Positions 17,241-26,742 of a stretch of 64,000 nucleotides of DNA are shown here, piece by piece (within the stretch, counting starts at the first letter, position 1; the number at the start of each line of letters is the position of its first letter). This stretch comes from Flavobacterium johnsoniae (lineage in GTDB: Bacteria > Bacteroidota > Bacteroidia > Flavobacteriales > Flavobacteriaceae): contig NZ_MLFK01000011.1 in NCBI RefSeq assembly GCF_001879205.1, positions 232,263-296,262 on the forward strand, in the 5' to 3' direction. The notes below the pieces were generated by a model. The model was not told where the DNA came from, did no database searches, and was given only the letters and a program-made list of their open reading frames with translations. Position numbers and translations under genes: made by a program.

Positions 17241-17879
17241 TTATAATTTTCCTGCTTTTGCCATAACAAAAAGTATCAAAATTGGAATTGCCAATAAGAT
17301 AACCATCAAACTATGATCTACAAATAACGAAGGTTCTTTTACCAAAGTAATTAAGTATCCGCCAATTGCGCCGCCAAAATGTGCGGTGTGGCCAATATTA
17401 TCATTTTTGGCTTTCATTCCATAAATAGAATACAATAAATATAAAATTCCGAATAAATAAGCCGGCATAGGAATGACAAAAAATATACCCAGCATCATAT
17501 CCGGCTGCAGTAAAATTGCAGAATACAAAACCCCGGTTACCGCTCCCGAAGCTCCAACGGCACGATAGCTGTAATCGTTTTTATGAAACAGCATCGTTAA
17601 TAAACTCCCAAAAATTAAACTTCCAAAATAAACCAGCAGGAATGAAAAGTTTCCGAGCCATTGTAAAACTACAGGTGCAAAAAACCAAAGAGTCAGCATG
17701 TTAAACAATAAATGCATCATATCAGCATGCAGGAAACCTGATGAAAGCATTCGGATTTGTTCTCCGGCACGAATACTTCCTACATGAAATTCGTATTTTC
17801 TAAAAAATGCAAGATCATTAAAACCTTTATAGCTTATTAGTACATTGGCAACTATAATTCCAATTAAAATGGTATTCAT
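17241..17879 (-). CDS. rhomboid family intramembrane serine protease
   Basis: The product is 212 residues with six membrane segments. The catalytic pair is visible: Ser in VGASGAVTG and His in HTAHFGGAIGG. The HxxxN motif in TM2 (HADMMHLLFNML) is also intact. It cleaves membrane substrates. It lies upstream of the SIMPL gene on the same strand. Confidence 0.93.
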   Translation of the reverse strand: MNTILIGIIVANVLISYKGFNDLAFFRKYEFHVGSIRAGEQIRMLSSGFLHADMMHLLFNMLTLWFFAPVVLQWLGNFSFLLVYFGSLIFGSLLTMLFHKNDYSYRAVGASGAVTGVLYSAILLQPDMMLGIFFVIPMPAYLFGILYLLYSIYGMKAKNDNIGHTAHFGGAIGGYLITLVKEPSLFVDHSLMVILLAIPILILFVMAKAGKL

Positions 17880-17968
17880 AAATAATATTTAATGTGAAAT
17901 GTAAATATAGTTAATATCAAACACATCTTGATCAGAATCCAAAATATCGGTCATTATTCATTTTTACA

Positions 17969-17976
17969 TATATTTG
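17969..17976 (+). promoter_or_regulatory. -7 promoter box of the lipid acyltransferase gene
   Basis: TATATTTG, 15 nt before the ATG at 17992. No good -33 TTTG is seen at the expected distance. Confidence 0.45.
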
Positions 17977-17991
17977 TACAAAAAATATTAG

Positions 17992-18864
17992 ATGCAATTT
18001 ATTGTTTATATTCTGGCCTATCCATTGCTCTGGCTCATCTCTATACTACCATTTCGCTTATTTTATTGGTTTTCAGATTTTGTATACTTTTTAGTTTACA
18101 GAGTTATTGGGTATCGTAGAAAAGTAGTGCGCGAGAACCTTGCACTTACACTACCGCATTTAAATAAGACCGAAAGAAAAGAAATTGAAAAGAAATTCTA
18201 CAAGCATATGTGTGATATGTTTTTAGAAATGATAAAAACGATGACTATTTCTCCGGAAGAAATGGAAAAAAGATTCCACGTAACCAACATTGAACTAGTA
18301 CAGGAATATGCTAAAAAAGGTAAAAGCGTAATTCTGGTTGCTTCTCATTATGCCAGTTATGAATGGCTTTTAACAATTAATCCTAAACTTGGTTTTCAGG
18401 GAATTGCGGTTTATAAAAAAGTTGCCAATCCGTATTTTGATAAACTGATCAGAAAAATACGTTCAAAATACAAAACAGAAATGGTCGAAACCAGAAAAGC
18501 AATTCCGACTATGGCTCAAAATCAGCGTAAAGGGCTTTTAAGCATGTACGGCTTAGCGAGCGATCAATCGCCTAAACTGGACAGGATTTTTCATTCGATG
18601 AAATTCATGGGCGTTGAAGTTCCTGTACACACCGGTGCCGAAATGCTGGCCAAAAAATACGATTTGAGCGTGATAATGGTAAAAGTAAAAAAGATTAAAA
18701 GAGGCTATTACGAAGCGACATTTTTATCCATTGCAGATAATCCGCACGATTACGAAAATTTCGACATTACAGAGAAATACCTGAGAGAAGTAGAAAAACA
18801 AATTTACGAAGCTCCGGAATATTATTTGTGGACTCATAAAAGGTGGAAACATCGAGTTGAGTAA
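17992..18864 (+). CDS. lysophospholipid acyltransferase family protein (LpxL/HtrB-like)
   Basis: The product is 290 residues. An N-terminal membrane anchor (residues 1-40) is followed by the acyltransferase fold, with HYASYEW as the HxxxxE-type catalytic motif (near residue 121) and DQSP in the substrate loop. The C-terminus YYLWTHKRWKHR is typical of lipid A late acyltransferases. It probably adds a secondary acyl chain to lipid A or an ornithine-type lipid. It ends at a strong terminator. Confidence 0.9.
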   Translation: MQFIVYILAYPLLWLISILPFRLFYWFSDFVYFLVYRVIGYRRKVVRENLALTLPHLNKTERKEIEKKFYKHMCDMFLEMIKTMTISPEEMEKRFHVTNIELVQEYAKKGKSVILVASHYASYEWLLTINPKLGFQGIAVYKKVANPYFDKLIRKIRSKYKTEMVETRKAIPTMAQNQRKGLLSMYGLASDQSPKLDRIFHSMKFMGVEVPVHTGAEMLAKKYDLSVIMVKVKKIKRGYYEATFLSIADNPHDYENFDITEKYLREVEKQIYEAPEYYLWTHKRWKHRVE

Positions 18865-18871
18865 TAACTTT

Positions 18872-18913
18872 AAAAAAAGCCTAGAAAGCAATATTGTTTT
18901 CTGGGCTTTTTTT
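18872..18913 (+). terminator. intrinsic terminator of the acyltransferase gene
   Basis: AAAAAAAGCC pairs with GGCTTTTTTT around an inner AGAAA/TTTCT stem, followed by T residues. It lies 8 nt after the stop. Confidence 0.85.
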
Positions 18914-19054
18914 ATGGATTGAATTTGAAAATTTTAAACAGAACTAAAATTCCTTTTTGATGTGTTTTTGTAATATTTTTTTTGACCTGAAAATGATATA
19001 AACAATATAAATTTGAAGTTCCCAAAATCTATTAAAACTTCAAATTTTCTAACA

Positions 19055-20539
19055 ATGATTAAAAAGTTCCTTTTTACATTTTTACTTACAGTTTCCCTCG
19101 CTGTTTTTGCCCAAAGCCCGAAACGAGGTATTGCTTATGGAAATAATTCTGCAGCCGATTTACTGGCACTTAAACCCGGAATTTCCTGGTGGTACAACTG
19201 GGGATCTACACCCGAAAACGATACAAACTCCAACTACGAATCTATTGGTGTTGAATATGTCCCTATGGCTTGGCGCCAAGTAAATGATAATGAAGTCCAG
19301 GCTTTTATAAACAGAATAAAACCCGGAACAAAATACTTATTAGCCTTTAATGAACCTAATTTTAATGATGGTTCCCGATTGACACCGCAGGACGCTGTAA
19401 ATGCATGGGTAAATGTCGAAAAAATAGCTGCAGCTAAAAATCTAGAAATCGTTAGTGCATCGCCCGCATTTAATGATCCCAATAATAATTATGGAGGCTA
19501 CAGCAGTCCTATTGCATGGCATGACCAATTTTTTCTTTTGTGCCCAAATTGCAAAGTCGATTATATTGCTTTTCATACCTACGATAGTTCCTCCGGATCT
19601 GTTATTGGCGTAACAAGCCTTTTAAAAAAATACAATAAACCTATTTGGGTAACGGAATTTGCTAACAGAGTCATTCAAACTGCCGAGCAAAAAACGACCT
19701 TTATGAAAGAGATCATAACTAATTTTGAAAATGATCCAGATATTTACCGTTATTCATGGTTTACCGGAAGGGTCGATCCGTTATGGCTGGATATGGCTGA
19801 AGGCCCTTTATTAGCTCCCGAAAGCGGCATTTTAAGACCTATCGGACGTGAATATATCAATACCGCTTATACCACAAAAAAAATGAATCTTCCCGGAAGG
19901 ATAATCGCCAATAAACATTACAGAAGAAAAGGTACCAGCCTGCAAAACACAACAGATTCCGGAACAGGTCAAAATGTAAGCGGCATAGATCAAGGCGATT
20001 GGAACGAATTCATGCTCAATATTGATAATGCCGGAACGTATAATTTTACCTTTAGAATGGCATCAGTAACAAACCCCGGCAAATTTGATATTTTAGTAAA
20101 TGATATTGTCGTTAAAACTGATGAGACATTTCCGGCTACGGGAGGTCTACAAACGTATACCAACAAAATTGTAAACGGTATTGCGCTGCCAAAAGGGGAA
20201 GTCTATTTAAAAATTAAATTCAAATCAAACGATATGAGTTTTAATTATATTGATGTATCGGTATCAAGTTTAGGTGTAAATGATCCAAAAACTGAAAATG
20301 AAGCTATTACTGTCTATCCCAATCCGATTAAAAGTCAATCGACGCTGCATATAAAATCAACAATAACAGAACCTTTATCTTTAAAAATAATTGATATGAA
20401 AGGAGATATTTGTTTTTCTTCTGATGATTATTCAACCAATCAGGATATTAAAATTGATGATAAATTATCCACCGGAATTTACATTCTAAATGTCACATAC
20501 GGTTCGATAAAAAAATCATTGAAAATCATAAAAAACTAA
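19055..20539 (+). CDS. secreted GH128-like glycoside hydrolase with CBM and T9SS sorting domain
   Basis: The product is 494 residues from the ATG at 19055 (starts the signal peptide that ends at VFAQS). The catalytic barrel has WWYNWG, FNEPN (acid/base Glu) and VTEFANR (nucleophile Glu), as in GH128 beta-1,3-glucanases. A CBM6-like beta-sandwich covers about residues 280-405. The last about 75 residues are a type A T9SS sorting domain (VYPNPIKS ... GIYILNV). It is predicted to be exported through T9SS and to cut extracellular beta-glucan. It is monocistronic. Confidence 0.88.
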   Translation: MIKKFLFTFLLTVSLAVFAQSPKRGIAYGNNSAADLLALKPGISWWYNWGSTPENDTNSNYESIGVEYVPMAWRQVNDNEVQAFINRIKPGTKYLLAFNEPNFNDGSRLTPQDAVNAWVNVEKIAAAKNLEIVSASPAFNDPNNNYGGYSSPIAWHDQFFLLCPNCKVDYIAFHTYDSSSGSVIGVTSLLKKYNKPIWVTEFANRVIQTAEQKTTFMKEIITNFENDPDIYRYSWFTGRVDPLWLDMAEGPLLAPESGILRPIGREYINTAYTTKKMNLPGRIIANKHYRRKGTSLQNTTDSGTGQNVSGIDQGDWNEFMLNIDNAGTYNFTFRMASVTNPGKFDILVNDIVVKTDETFPATGGLQTYTNKIVNGIALPKGEVYLKIKFKSNDMSFNYIDVSVSSLGVNDPKTENEAITVYPNPIKSQSTLHIKSTITEPLSLKIIDMKGDICFSSDDYSTNQDIKIDDKLSTGIYILNVTYGSIKKSLKIIKN

Positions 20540-20545
20540 TTTTTT

Positions 20546-20672
20546 ACCGCAAAGCACGCAAGATTTATTATTTAATAGAAAAACAAAAAGTTCGCAAAGC
20601 TTTGTATTGATTTAGCTTTGCGAACTTTGTTTTTATAAAAACCAACATTAAAAAAACCTTGCGGACTTTGCG
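20546..20672. repeat. dispersed palindromic intergenic repeat, family A copy 2
   Basis: The core is a perfect 15-bp stem (AAAGTTCGCAAAGCT 20586-20600, AGCTTTGCGAACTTT 20613-20627) with a 12-nt loop. ACCGCAAAGCACGCAA lies on the left and TTGCGGACTTTGCG on the right. It lies between convergent genes. Confidence 0.8.
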
Positions 20673-20713
20673 TTTAATTTTTTTCTGTTTAGATTTTATT
20701 CTGATGCCGAAAA

Positions 20714-22102
20714 TTAGATTCCTGCAATTACTTTTATTTCATCAATAATTCTCAATGCTAATGCGTCAGCTTCTTTTTGAGAAGGCGCTTCAGTATAAAT
20801 ACGAATAATTGGTTCCGTGTTTGATTTTCTTAAATGAACCCATTCACTTGCAAAATCAATTTTTACACCATCAATGGTAGAAATATCTTCATTTTTATAT
20901 TTCTCCGTCATCGCAGTTAAAATCGCATCGACATCAATTTGCGGCGTTAATTCGATTTTGTTTTTACTCATATAATATTCCGGATAAGAAGCTCTCAATG
21001 CTGCAACCGACATTTTTTTGTTAGCCAAATGCGTCAGGAATAAAGCAACTCCAACCAAACTATCACGTCCGTAATGAGATTCAGGATAGATAATTCCGCC
21101 GTTACCTTCACCTCCAATAATGGCATTATTTTTCTTCATTAACTCTACTACATTCACCTCACCTACAGCGCTTGCTTCGTAGCTTCCGTTATGAGCCTTT
21201 GTTACATCGCGCAATGCACGGGAAGACGACATATTCGAAACTGTATTTCCAGGAGTTTTACTCAAAACATAATCAGCGCAGGCTACTAAAGTGTATTCTT
21301 CACCAAACATTTCTCCATCATCGCTGATAAAAGCCAAACGATCTACATCAGGATCTACAACAACCCCTAGATGCGCTTTTTCTTTTACAACCAATTCAGA
21401 AATATCCGTTAAATGTTCTTTTAAAGGTTCTGGATTGTGCGGGAAATGTCCGTTTGGTTCGCAGTATAATTTTACCACTTCAACGCCCATTTGTTCCAAT
21501 AATTTAGGAATAATGATACCACCAGAAGAATTTACTCCATCCACTACCACTTTAAATTTTGCAGCTTTTACTGCATCAACATCAACCAAAGGCAAATTTA
21601 AAACCTCGTCTATATGAATATCCATATAAGCATCATTTACCGTGATTTCACCTAGATTATCTACATCCGAAAAATCGAAAGCTTCAGCCTCGGCAATTTC
21701 AAGAATTTTAGCGCCTTCTGCTCCACTTAAAAATTCACCTTTTGCATTCAATAATTTTAAAGCATTCCATTGTTTTGGATTATGAGATGCCGTTAAAATA
21801 ATTCCTCCGTCGGCTTTTTCTAACGGTACAGCAATTTCTACCGTAGGCGTTGTCGAAAGACCAAGATCAATTACATTTATTCCTAAACCAATTAAGGTAT
21901 TTACAACAAGATTATGAATCATTGGTCCCGAAATTCTTGCATCGCGGCCAATTACAACTGTTAGTTTTTCTTTTGAAATATTATTTTTTAGAAAAGTTCC
22001 GTATGCCGATGCAAATTTTACGGCATCAACAGGAGTCAGGTTATCTCCTACTTTTCCACCGATTGTTCCTCGTATTCCTGAAATCGATTTTATTAAAGTC
22101 AT
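20714..22102 (-). CDS. glmM: phosphoglucosamine mutase
   Basis: The product is 462 residues with the four alpha-D-phosphohexomutase domains. The catalytic Ser is in TASHNPKQWN, the metal loop is DPDVDRLAF, the sugar-binding loop is GGEGNGG, and the phosphate-binding loop is KSNTEPIIR. It converts glucosamine-6-P to glucosamine-1-P for peptidoglycan and LPS precursors. A broader phosphomannomutase activity cannot be excluded by sequence alone. A -7-like CAAATATA (minus TATATTTG) lies at 22128-22135. Confidence 0.9.
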   Translation of the reverse strand: MTLIKSISGIRGTIGGKVGDNLTPVDAVKFASAYGTFLKNNISKEKLTVVIGRDARISGPMIHNLVVNTLIGLGINVIDLGLSTTPTVEIAVPLEKADGGIILTASHNPKQWNALKLLNAKGEFLSGAEGAKILEIAEAEAFDFSDVDNLGEITVNDAYMDIHIDEVLNLPLVDVDAVKAAKFKVVVDGVNSSGGIIIPKLLEQMGVEVVKLYCEPNGHFPHNPEPLKEHLTDISELVVKEKAHLGVVVDPDVDRLAFISDDGEMFGEEYTLVACADYVLSKTPGNTVSNMSSSRALRDVTKAHNGSYEASAVGEVNVVELMKKNNAIIGGEGNGGIIYPESHYGRDSLVGVALFLTHLANKKMSVAALRASYPEYYMSKNKIELTPQIDVDAILTAMTEKYKNEDISTIDGVKIDFASEWVHLRKSNTEPIIRIYTEAPSQKEADALALRIIDEIKVIAGI

Positions 22103-22150
22103 TTTTGTGAGTTATGGTTACCAAATACAAATATAGATTTTTTTTAAGTC

Positions 22151-22436
22151 ACAAAGATGCTAAGGTGCTAAGGTGCTAAGATTTTTTAGCATGAATAATA
22201 AAGTCGCTTAGTCTGTTATTAATAAAACTTAGTGCCTTAGCAGCTTAGAACCTTAAAGTCAGAAAGATGCTAAGGTGCTGAAATTTTTAAGCAAGAAGAA
22301 TGAAGCTATCTCTCATTGCTTGAAATGAAGTCAAAAAGTTTTCATACTTTTACTAAAACAAGCTTATAGTATTAACCACTTAGTCTGTTAGTAATAAAAC
22401 TTAGTGCCTTAGCGACTTAGAACCTTAGCATCTCAA
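22151..22436. repeat. two tandem copies of a dispersed non-coding repeat, family B
   Basis: Copy 1 (22151-22260) and copy 2 (22261-22436) each begin AAAGATGCTAAGGTGCT and end with ACTTAGTGCCTTAGC plus CTTAGAACCTTA. The two ends are partly complementary (GATGCTAAGGT versus ACCTTAGCATC), so each copy can fold on itself. It fills the whole spacer between glmM and acpH. No ORF is present. Confidence 0.8.
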
Positions 22437-22441
22437 AAAGA

Positions 22442-23026
22442 ATGAATTTCCTAGCCCACATATATCTTTCCGGCGACAATGATTTAATCAAAATTGGCAA
22501 TTTTATGGCCGATGGCATTCGCGGAAAACAATTTGAACATTTTCCTGAAGATGTTCAAAAAGGAATTTTGCTGCACCGATCTATAGATACTTACACAGAC
22601 AATCACGATATTTTCAGGCAAAGCACCAAGCGCCTGCACGAAAAGTACCATCATTATTCAGGTGTAATTGTTGATATTGTTTACGACCACTTTTTAGCCA
22701 AAAACTGGACGCGGTATTCTGATGAAAAACTGGAAGATTTCATTAATCGATTCTACAATTCATTACATGCCAATTATTCTATTTTAACCGAAAAAACGCA
22801 GGGCTTAATGCCTTATATGATAGAAAGGAACTGGCTTTTGAGTTACCAGACAGTCGAAGGCATCCATCAAATTTTGACCCAGATGGATCGAAGGTCAAAA
22901 AACATCTCTAAAATGCAGTTTGCAAGCGAAGAACTAAAAGAATTTTACGATGAATTTGAACAGGAATTTACCATTTTTTTTGAAGATCTTCAAAAGCATG
23001 CCAGCCAAAAATTACTCTCATTATAA
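22442..23026 (+). CDS. acpH: acyl carrier protein phosphodiesterase (AcpH-like, DUF479)
   Basis: The product is 194 residues. The metal-binding pattern of AcpH is present (NFLAHIYLS at the start, GNFMADGIRG, LHRSIDTYTDNH, VDIVYDHFLAKNW). It removes the 4'-phosphopantetheine arm of ACP. The ATG follows directly on a family B repeat. The ggt gene starts 34 nt downstream, so these may be co-transcribed. Confidence 0.9.
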   Translation: MNFLAHIYLSGDNDLIKIGNFMADGIRGKQFEHFPEDVQKGILLHRSIDTYTDNHDIFRQSTKRLHEKYHHYSGVIVDIVYDHFLAKNWTRYSDEKLEDFINRFYNSLHANYSILTEKTQGLMPYMIERNWLLSYQTVEGIHQILTQMDRRSKNISKMQFASEELKEFYDEFEQEFTIFFEDLQKHASQKLLSL

Positions 23027-23060
23027 TATCAAACCGATTTATAAAATAATATTTATCGTT

Positions 23061-24743
23061 ATGAAAAAAATTACAATTCTATTTTATTTTATTTCCCTTT
23101 GTAGTTTTGCACAGCATACTGCTGCACCCACCGGTTTAACAGCATCTAAAGCCATGGTCGTTTCGGCGCGTGAAGAAGCATCAAAAATTGGTGTCGAAAT
23201 CATGAAAAAAGGCGGTAATGCATTTGATGCAATGGCCGCAACTGAACTGGCGCTCGCAGTAGCCTACCCTTATGCAGGAAATCTTGGCGGAGGCGGCTTT
23301 ATGGTTTACCGCAAAGCTAATGGGGAAGCAGGAAGTTTAGATTATCGCGAAAAAGCACCGCTTGCCGCTACAAAAGATATGTTTTTGGATAAAGACGGAA
23401 ATGTAATAAAAGGAAAAAGCACAGAATCTGCTTTGGCGATTGGTGTTCCGGGAACTATCGCCGGAGTTTTTGCCGTTCATAAAAAATTGGGGTCACTTCC
23501 CATGTCTGAAATACTAAAACCAGTTATTGCCCTTGCCGAACGAGGAGTAATTGTAACTCAAAAACAGCAAAAACAACTTGAAGCTTATCATGACGCCATT
23601 GTAAAAGCAAACGGTCCCAATACATTAATGGCCGGAAAATTCAAAGAAAATGACACTATTAAATATCCTGCACTTGCCAATACGCTAAAACGAATTTTAA
23701 AGAATGGAAAAGATGAATTCTACAAAGGCAAAACTGCACAAGTTTTAGTTGATTATCTTAAGAAAAAAGGCGGCATTATAACATTGAAAGATTTAGCCTC
23801 GTACGAAGCAAAATGGAGAAAACCTCTGCAGTTTGATTATAAGGATTTAAAAATTACTTCTATGGCGCCTCCAAGCAGCGGCGGTATCTGCCTTGCTCAG
23901 ATCATGAAAATGATTTCTCCTTTTTATTTATCGAAAATGGGGCATAATTCTGAGCAGTCTATTCAGGTTATTGTGGAAGCCGAAAGACGCGCATATGCTG
24001 ACAGAAGCCAGTTTCTGGGAGATCCGGATTTTGTAAAAATTCCAGTTAACGGACTTTTGGCAGATGCTTACTTAAAAGAAAGGATGTCAAGTTTTGATTC
24101 CGAAAAAGCTACGTTGTCATCCGATATAAAAGAAGGAAAAGTGACGTATAATGAAAGTACCGAAACAACCCACTATTCTATAGTAGATCAATTTGGAAAT
24201 GCCGTTGCGGCAACCACTACTATTAATGATGGTTTCGGATCAAAATATTATTGTGATGAACTGGGCTTCTTCCTGAACAATGAAATGGATGATTTCAGCT
24301 CAAAACCGGGATCGCCAAATATGTTTGGATTAGTTGGAAACGAAGCGAACAGCATTGCACCGCAAAAAAGAATGCTGAGTTCTATGACACCAACCATTGT
24401 CGAGAAAAACGGAAAATTATTTATGGTTGTAGGTTCACCGGGCGGATCTACTATTATAACCTCTGTTCTCCAGACTATTTTAAATGTTTACGAATACAAT
24501 TTGAGCATGCAGGAAGCGGTAAATGCACCTCGTTTTCACCATCAATGGCTTCCGGATTTAATCACTTTCGAACCCAATACTTTCAGCTCTAAAACTTTAC
24601 AGGGCCTAAAAGAAAAAGGCTATTTGATTAATGAGAAAACCACGCCGGTAATTGGCAAAGTGGATGCTATTTTGGTGCTGCCTGATAATAAACTTGAAGG
24701 AGGCGCTGATTTTCGGGGTGATGATAAAGCGGCAGGATTTTAG
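23061..24743 (+). CDS. ggt: gamma-glutamyltransferase
   Basis: The product is 560 residues from the ATG at 23061 (starts the signal peptide ending SFAQH; an earlier in-frame start overlaps acpH). The autoprocessing site is TTHYS with Thr369 as nucleophile, and the small subunit is about residues 369-560 (SSMTPTI, GSPGGSTI). It is a periplasmic or secreted enzyme that breaks down glutathione. The ClC gene follows within 100 nt. Confidence 0.93.
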   Translation: MKKITILFYFISLCSFAQHTAAPTGLTASKAMVVSAREEASKIGVEIMKKGGNAFDAMAATELALAVAYPYAGNLGGGGFMVYRKANGEAGSLDYREKAPLAATKDMFLDKDGNVIKGKSTESALAIGVPGTIAGVFAVHKKLGSLPMSEILKPVIALAERGVIVTQKQQKQLEAYHDAIVKANGPNTLMAGKFKENDTIKYPALANTLKRILKNGKDEFYKGKTAQVLVDYLKKKGGIITLKDLASYEAKWRKPLQFDYKDLKITSMAPPSSGGICLAQIMKMISPFYLSKMGHNSEQSIQVIVEAERRAYADRSQFLGDPDFVKIPVNGLLADAYLKERMSSFDSEKATLSSDIKEGKVTYNESTETTHYSIVDQFGNAVAATTTINDGFGSKYYCDELGFFLNNEMDDFSSKPGSPNMFGLVGNEANSIAPQKRMLSSMTPTIVEKNGKLFMVVGSPGGSTIITSVLQTILNVYEYNLSMQEAVNAPRFHHQWLPDLITFEPNTFSSKTLQGLKEKGYLINEKTTPVIGKVDAILVLPDNKLEGGADFRGDDKAAGF

Positions 24744-24825
24744 ACAAAAAGATTTAAATAGAAAAATTTGACAAAATAGAATGTTTAAAGCTAAATTTGC
24801 ATTCTCTGTAAATTTAAAAAAAATA

Positions 24826-26610
24826 ATGATAAAAAAACTGTTTCGAAAATTAGAAAGCATTATTGCCTTGTCTCAATCTATTTTGACACCAAAGCAATTT
24901 ATTTTTTTATCAAGTGTTTTGGTTGGAATTTCCTGCGCATTTGCAGTAATTGTTTTAAAAACTTTTGCGCATAGCGTATTTTCTTTTGCCACTTACATCA
25001 GCGGTATTTTAAAATTAGGTTTTATTAACAGTATCCTGCCTATTATTGGTATTTTGCTGACGGTTTTGGTTGTCAACAAAGTTTTAAACGGAACCATTCA
25101 AAAAGGAACCTCTCAAATATTGTATGCCGTTGCTAAAAAAGCAAGTATAATTCCGAAAAAGCAAATGTATGCCCAGATTATAACCAGCTCCTTAACAGTT
25201 GGTTTAGGAGGGTCTGCAGGTCTGGAAAGCCCTATCGTAATTACAGGTGCCGCTTTTGGCTCCAATTATGCCCAAAATTACAAACTGACGTATAAAGACA
25301 GGACTCTGCTTATTGGCTGCGGGGTTGCGGCCGGGATTGCCGCTGCCTTTAACGCCCCTATTGCCGGAGTTCTTTTTGCGATTGAAGTTTTACTGGTTGA
25401 TGTTAGTATTTCTGCCTTCACACCTATTATGATTTCTGCCGCAACAGGCGCCTTGGTTTCGGCAATTGTATTAGACGAAAGCATCCTTTTATCGTTTAAA
25501 AAACAAGAAACATTCGATTATCACAACATTCCTTTCTATGTTATTTTGGGCTTGTTAACCGGATTTATTGCGGTTTATTACGCACGAAACTTTCAGAAAG
25601 TTGAGCATTATTTCTCAGAACTAAAAATGGGACCGTATAAAAAAGCCCTGATTGGTTCTTCTCTTTTAGCATTGCTTATTTTTATTTTCCCCACACTTTT
25701 TGGGGAAGGTTACGAAAGCATCAAAACTTTGTCTGAAAGTGATCCGGGACAATTATTAGACAATACATTGTTTGCCAGCTGGAGAAACAATCATTGGGTT
25801 TTGCTTTTGTTTGTTGGCTGCACCATGATGGTAAAAGTATTCGCATCCGGACTTACAATAGGAAGTGGCGGAAATGGTGGTAACTTCGCTCCTTCTCTAT
25901 TTTTAGGATCTTATTTAGGCTATTTTTTTTCAAAATTCATTACACTCATTGGGCTATCCAAATTGCCAATTAGTAATTTTACAATGGTTGGAATGGCCGG
26001 AATTTTGAGTGGTCTATTTCATGCCCCTCTTACCGCAATTTTCCTTATTGCAGAAATTACAGGAGGTTACGGCTTGATGATTCCGCTTATGATTGTGTCT
26101 TCAATAAGCTTTGCCATTTCAAAACGTTTTGAAAAATATTCGCTTGACGTAAAAAATCTGGCAAAAAAAGGACACGCTTTTACCAGCAATAAAGATTCGA
26201 ATATTTTATCTACACTTGACATCGATACTATTATTCAAACGGATTATTTAACGGTTTCCCCGGAAGATCATTTAAGTAAATTGGTGGATCTTATCTCCCA
26301 TTCTAATCAGGTCGTTTTTGCTGTTGTAGACAACGAAAGAGATCTTGTTGGTATCGTACATTTCAATGATATCCGCGAAATTATCTTCAATGCTTACCGC
26401 GTAAAATATACTTTGATTAAAGATGTAATGAAAACCCCTGCTGCCACAATTTCATCTAATGACAGCATGGAAATTGTAATGACTAAATTTGAAAGATCAA
26501 AATCAGCTTTTCTTCCTGTTCTGCGAAATGAAAAATATTTTGGAATCATCTCAAAATCTATCGCACTTGAAGCTTATCGAACAAAGCTTCGTGCTATGAC
26601 GATTGAATAA
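24826..26610 (+). CDS. chloride channel / H+-Cl- antiporter (ClC family) with C-terminal CBS pair
   Basis: The product is 594 residues from the ATG at 24826; an upstream in-frame ATG at 24781 would add 15 residues. It has about 12 membrane segments and then two CBS domains (about residues 455-590). The selectivity motifs are divergent: GLESP for GREGP (gating Glu kept) and GNGGNFAPS for GIFAPS. The CBS pair suggests nucleotide control. It is downstream of ggt with no terminator seen between. Confidence 0.92.
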   Translation: MIKKLFRKLESIIALSQSILTPKQFIFLSSVLVGISCAFAVIVLKTFAHSVFSFATYISGILKLGFINSILPIIGILLTVLVVNKVLNGTIQKGTSQILYAVAKKASIIPKKQMYAQIITSSLTVGLGGSAGLESPIVITGAAFGSNYAQNYKLTYKDRTLLIGCGVAAGIAAAFNAPIAGVLFAIEVLLVDVSISAFTPIMISAATGALVSAIVLDESILLSFKKQETFDYHNIPFYVILGLLTGFIAVYYARNFQKVEHYFSELKMGPYKKALIGSSLLALLIFIFPTLFGEGYESIKTLSESDPGQLLDNTLFASWRNNHWVLLLFVGCTMMVKVFASGLTIGSGGNGGNFAPSLFLGSYLGYFFSKFITLIGLSKLPISNFTMVGMAGILSGLFHAPLTAIFLIAEITGGYGLMIPLMIVSSISFAISKRFEKYSLDVKNLAKKGHAFTSNKDSNILSTLDIDTIIQTDYLTVSPEDHLSKLVDLISHSNQVVFAVVDNERDLVGIVHFNDIREIIFNAYRVKYTLIKDVMKTPAATISSNDSMEIVMTKFERSKSAFLPVLRNEKYFGIISKSIALEAYRTKLRAMTIE

Positions 26611-26718
26611 CCTTATTCACTATTTCACAACAAGTAAAGCGTTAATAACGATTTCATTTTGTTACTATTTGTAACATAAAGTTTTGCTATCGAGCACAAA
26701 AAGAACAAATCAAAGTGG

Positions 26719-26726
26719 TAACTTTG
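26719..26726 (+). promoter_or_regulatory. -7 promoter box of uvrA
   Basis: TAACTTTG, 16 nt before the ATG at 26743. A TTTG at 26683-26686 is too distant to be a normal -33 box. A GTTAC/GTAAC dyad (26661-26675) lies upstream. Confidence 0.45.
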
Positions 26727-26742
26727 CGTTTTGCTCAAAATT

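Noticed and set aside
22151..22436. Family B tandem repeats as a CRISPR array
   Set aside because: Only two diverged long units with no spacers of constant length and no cas genes.
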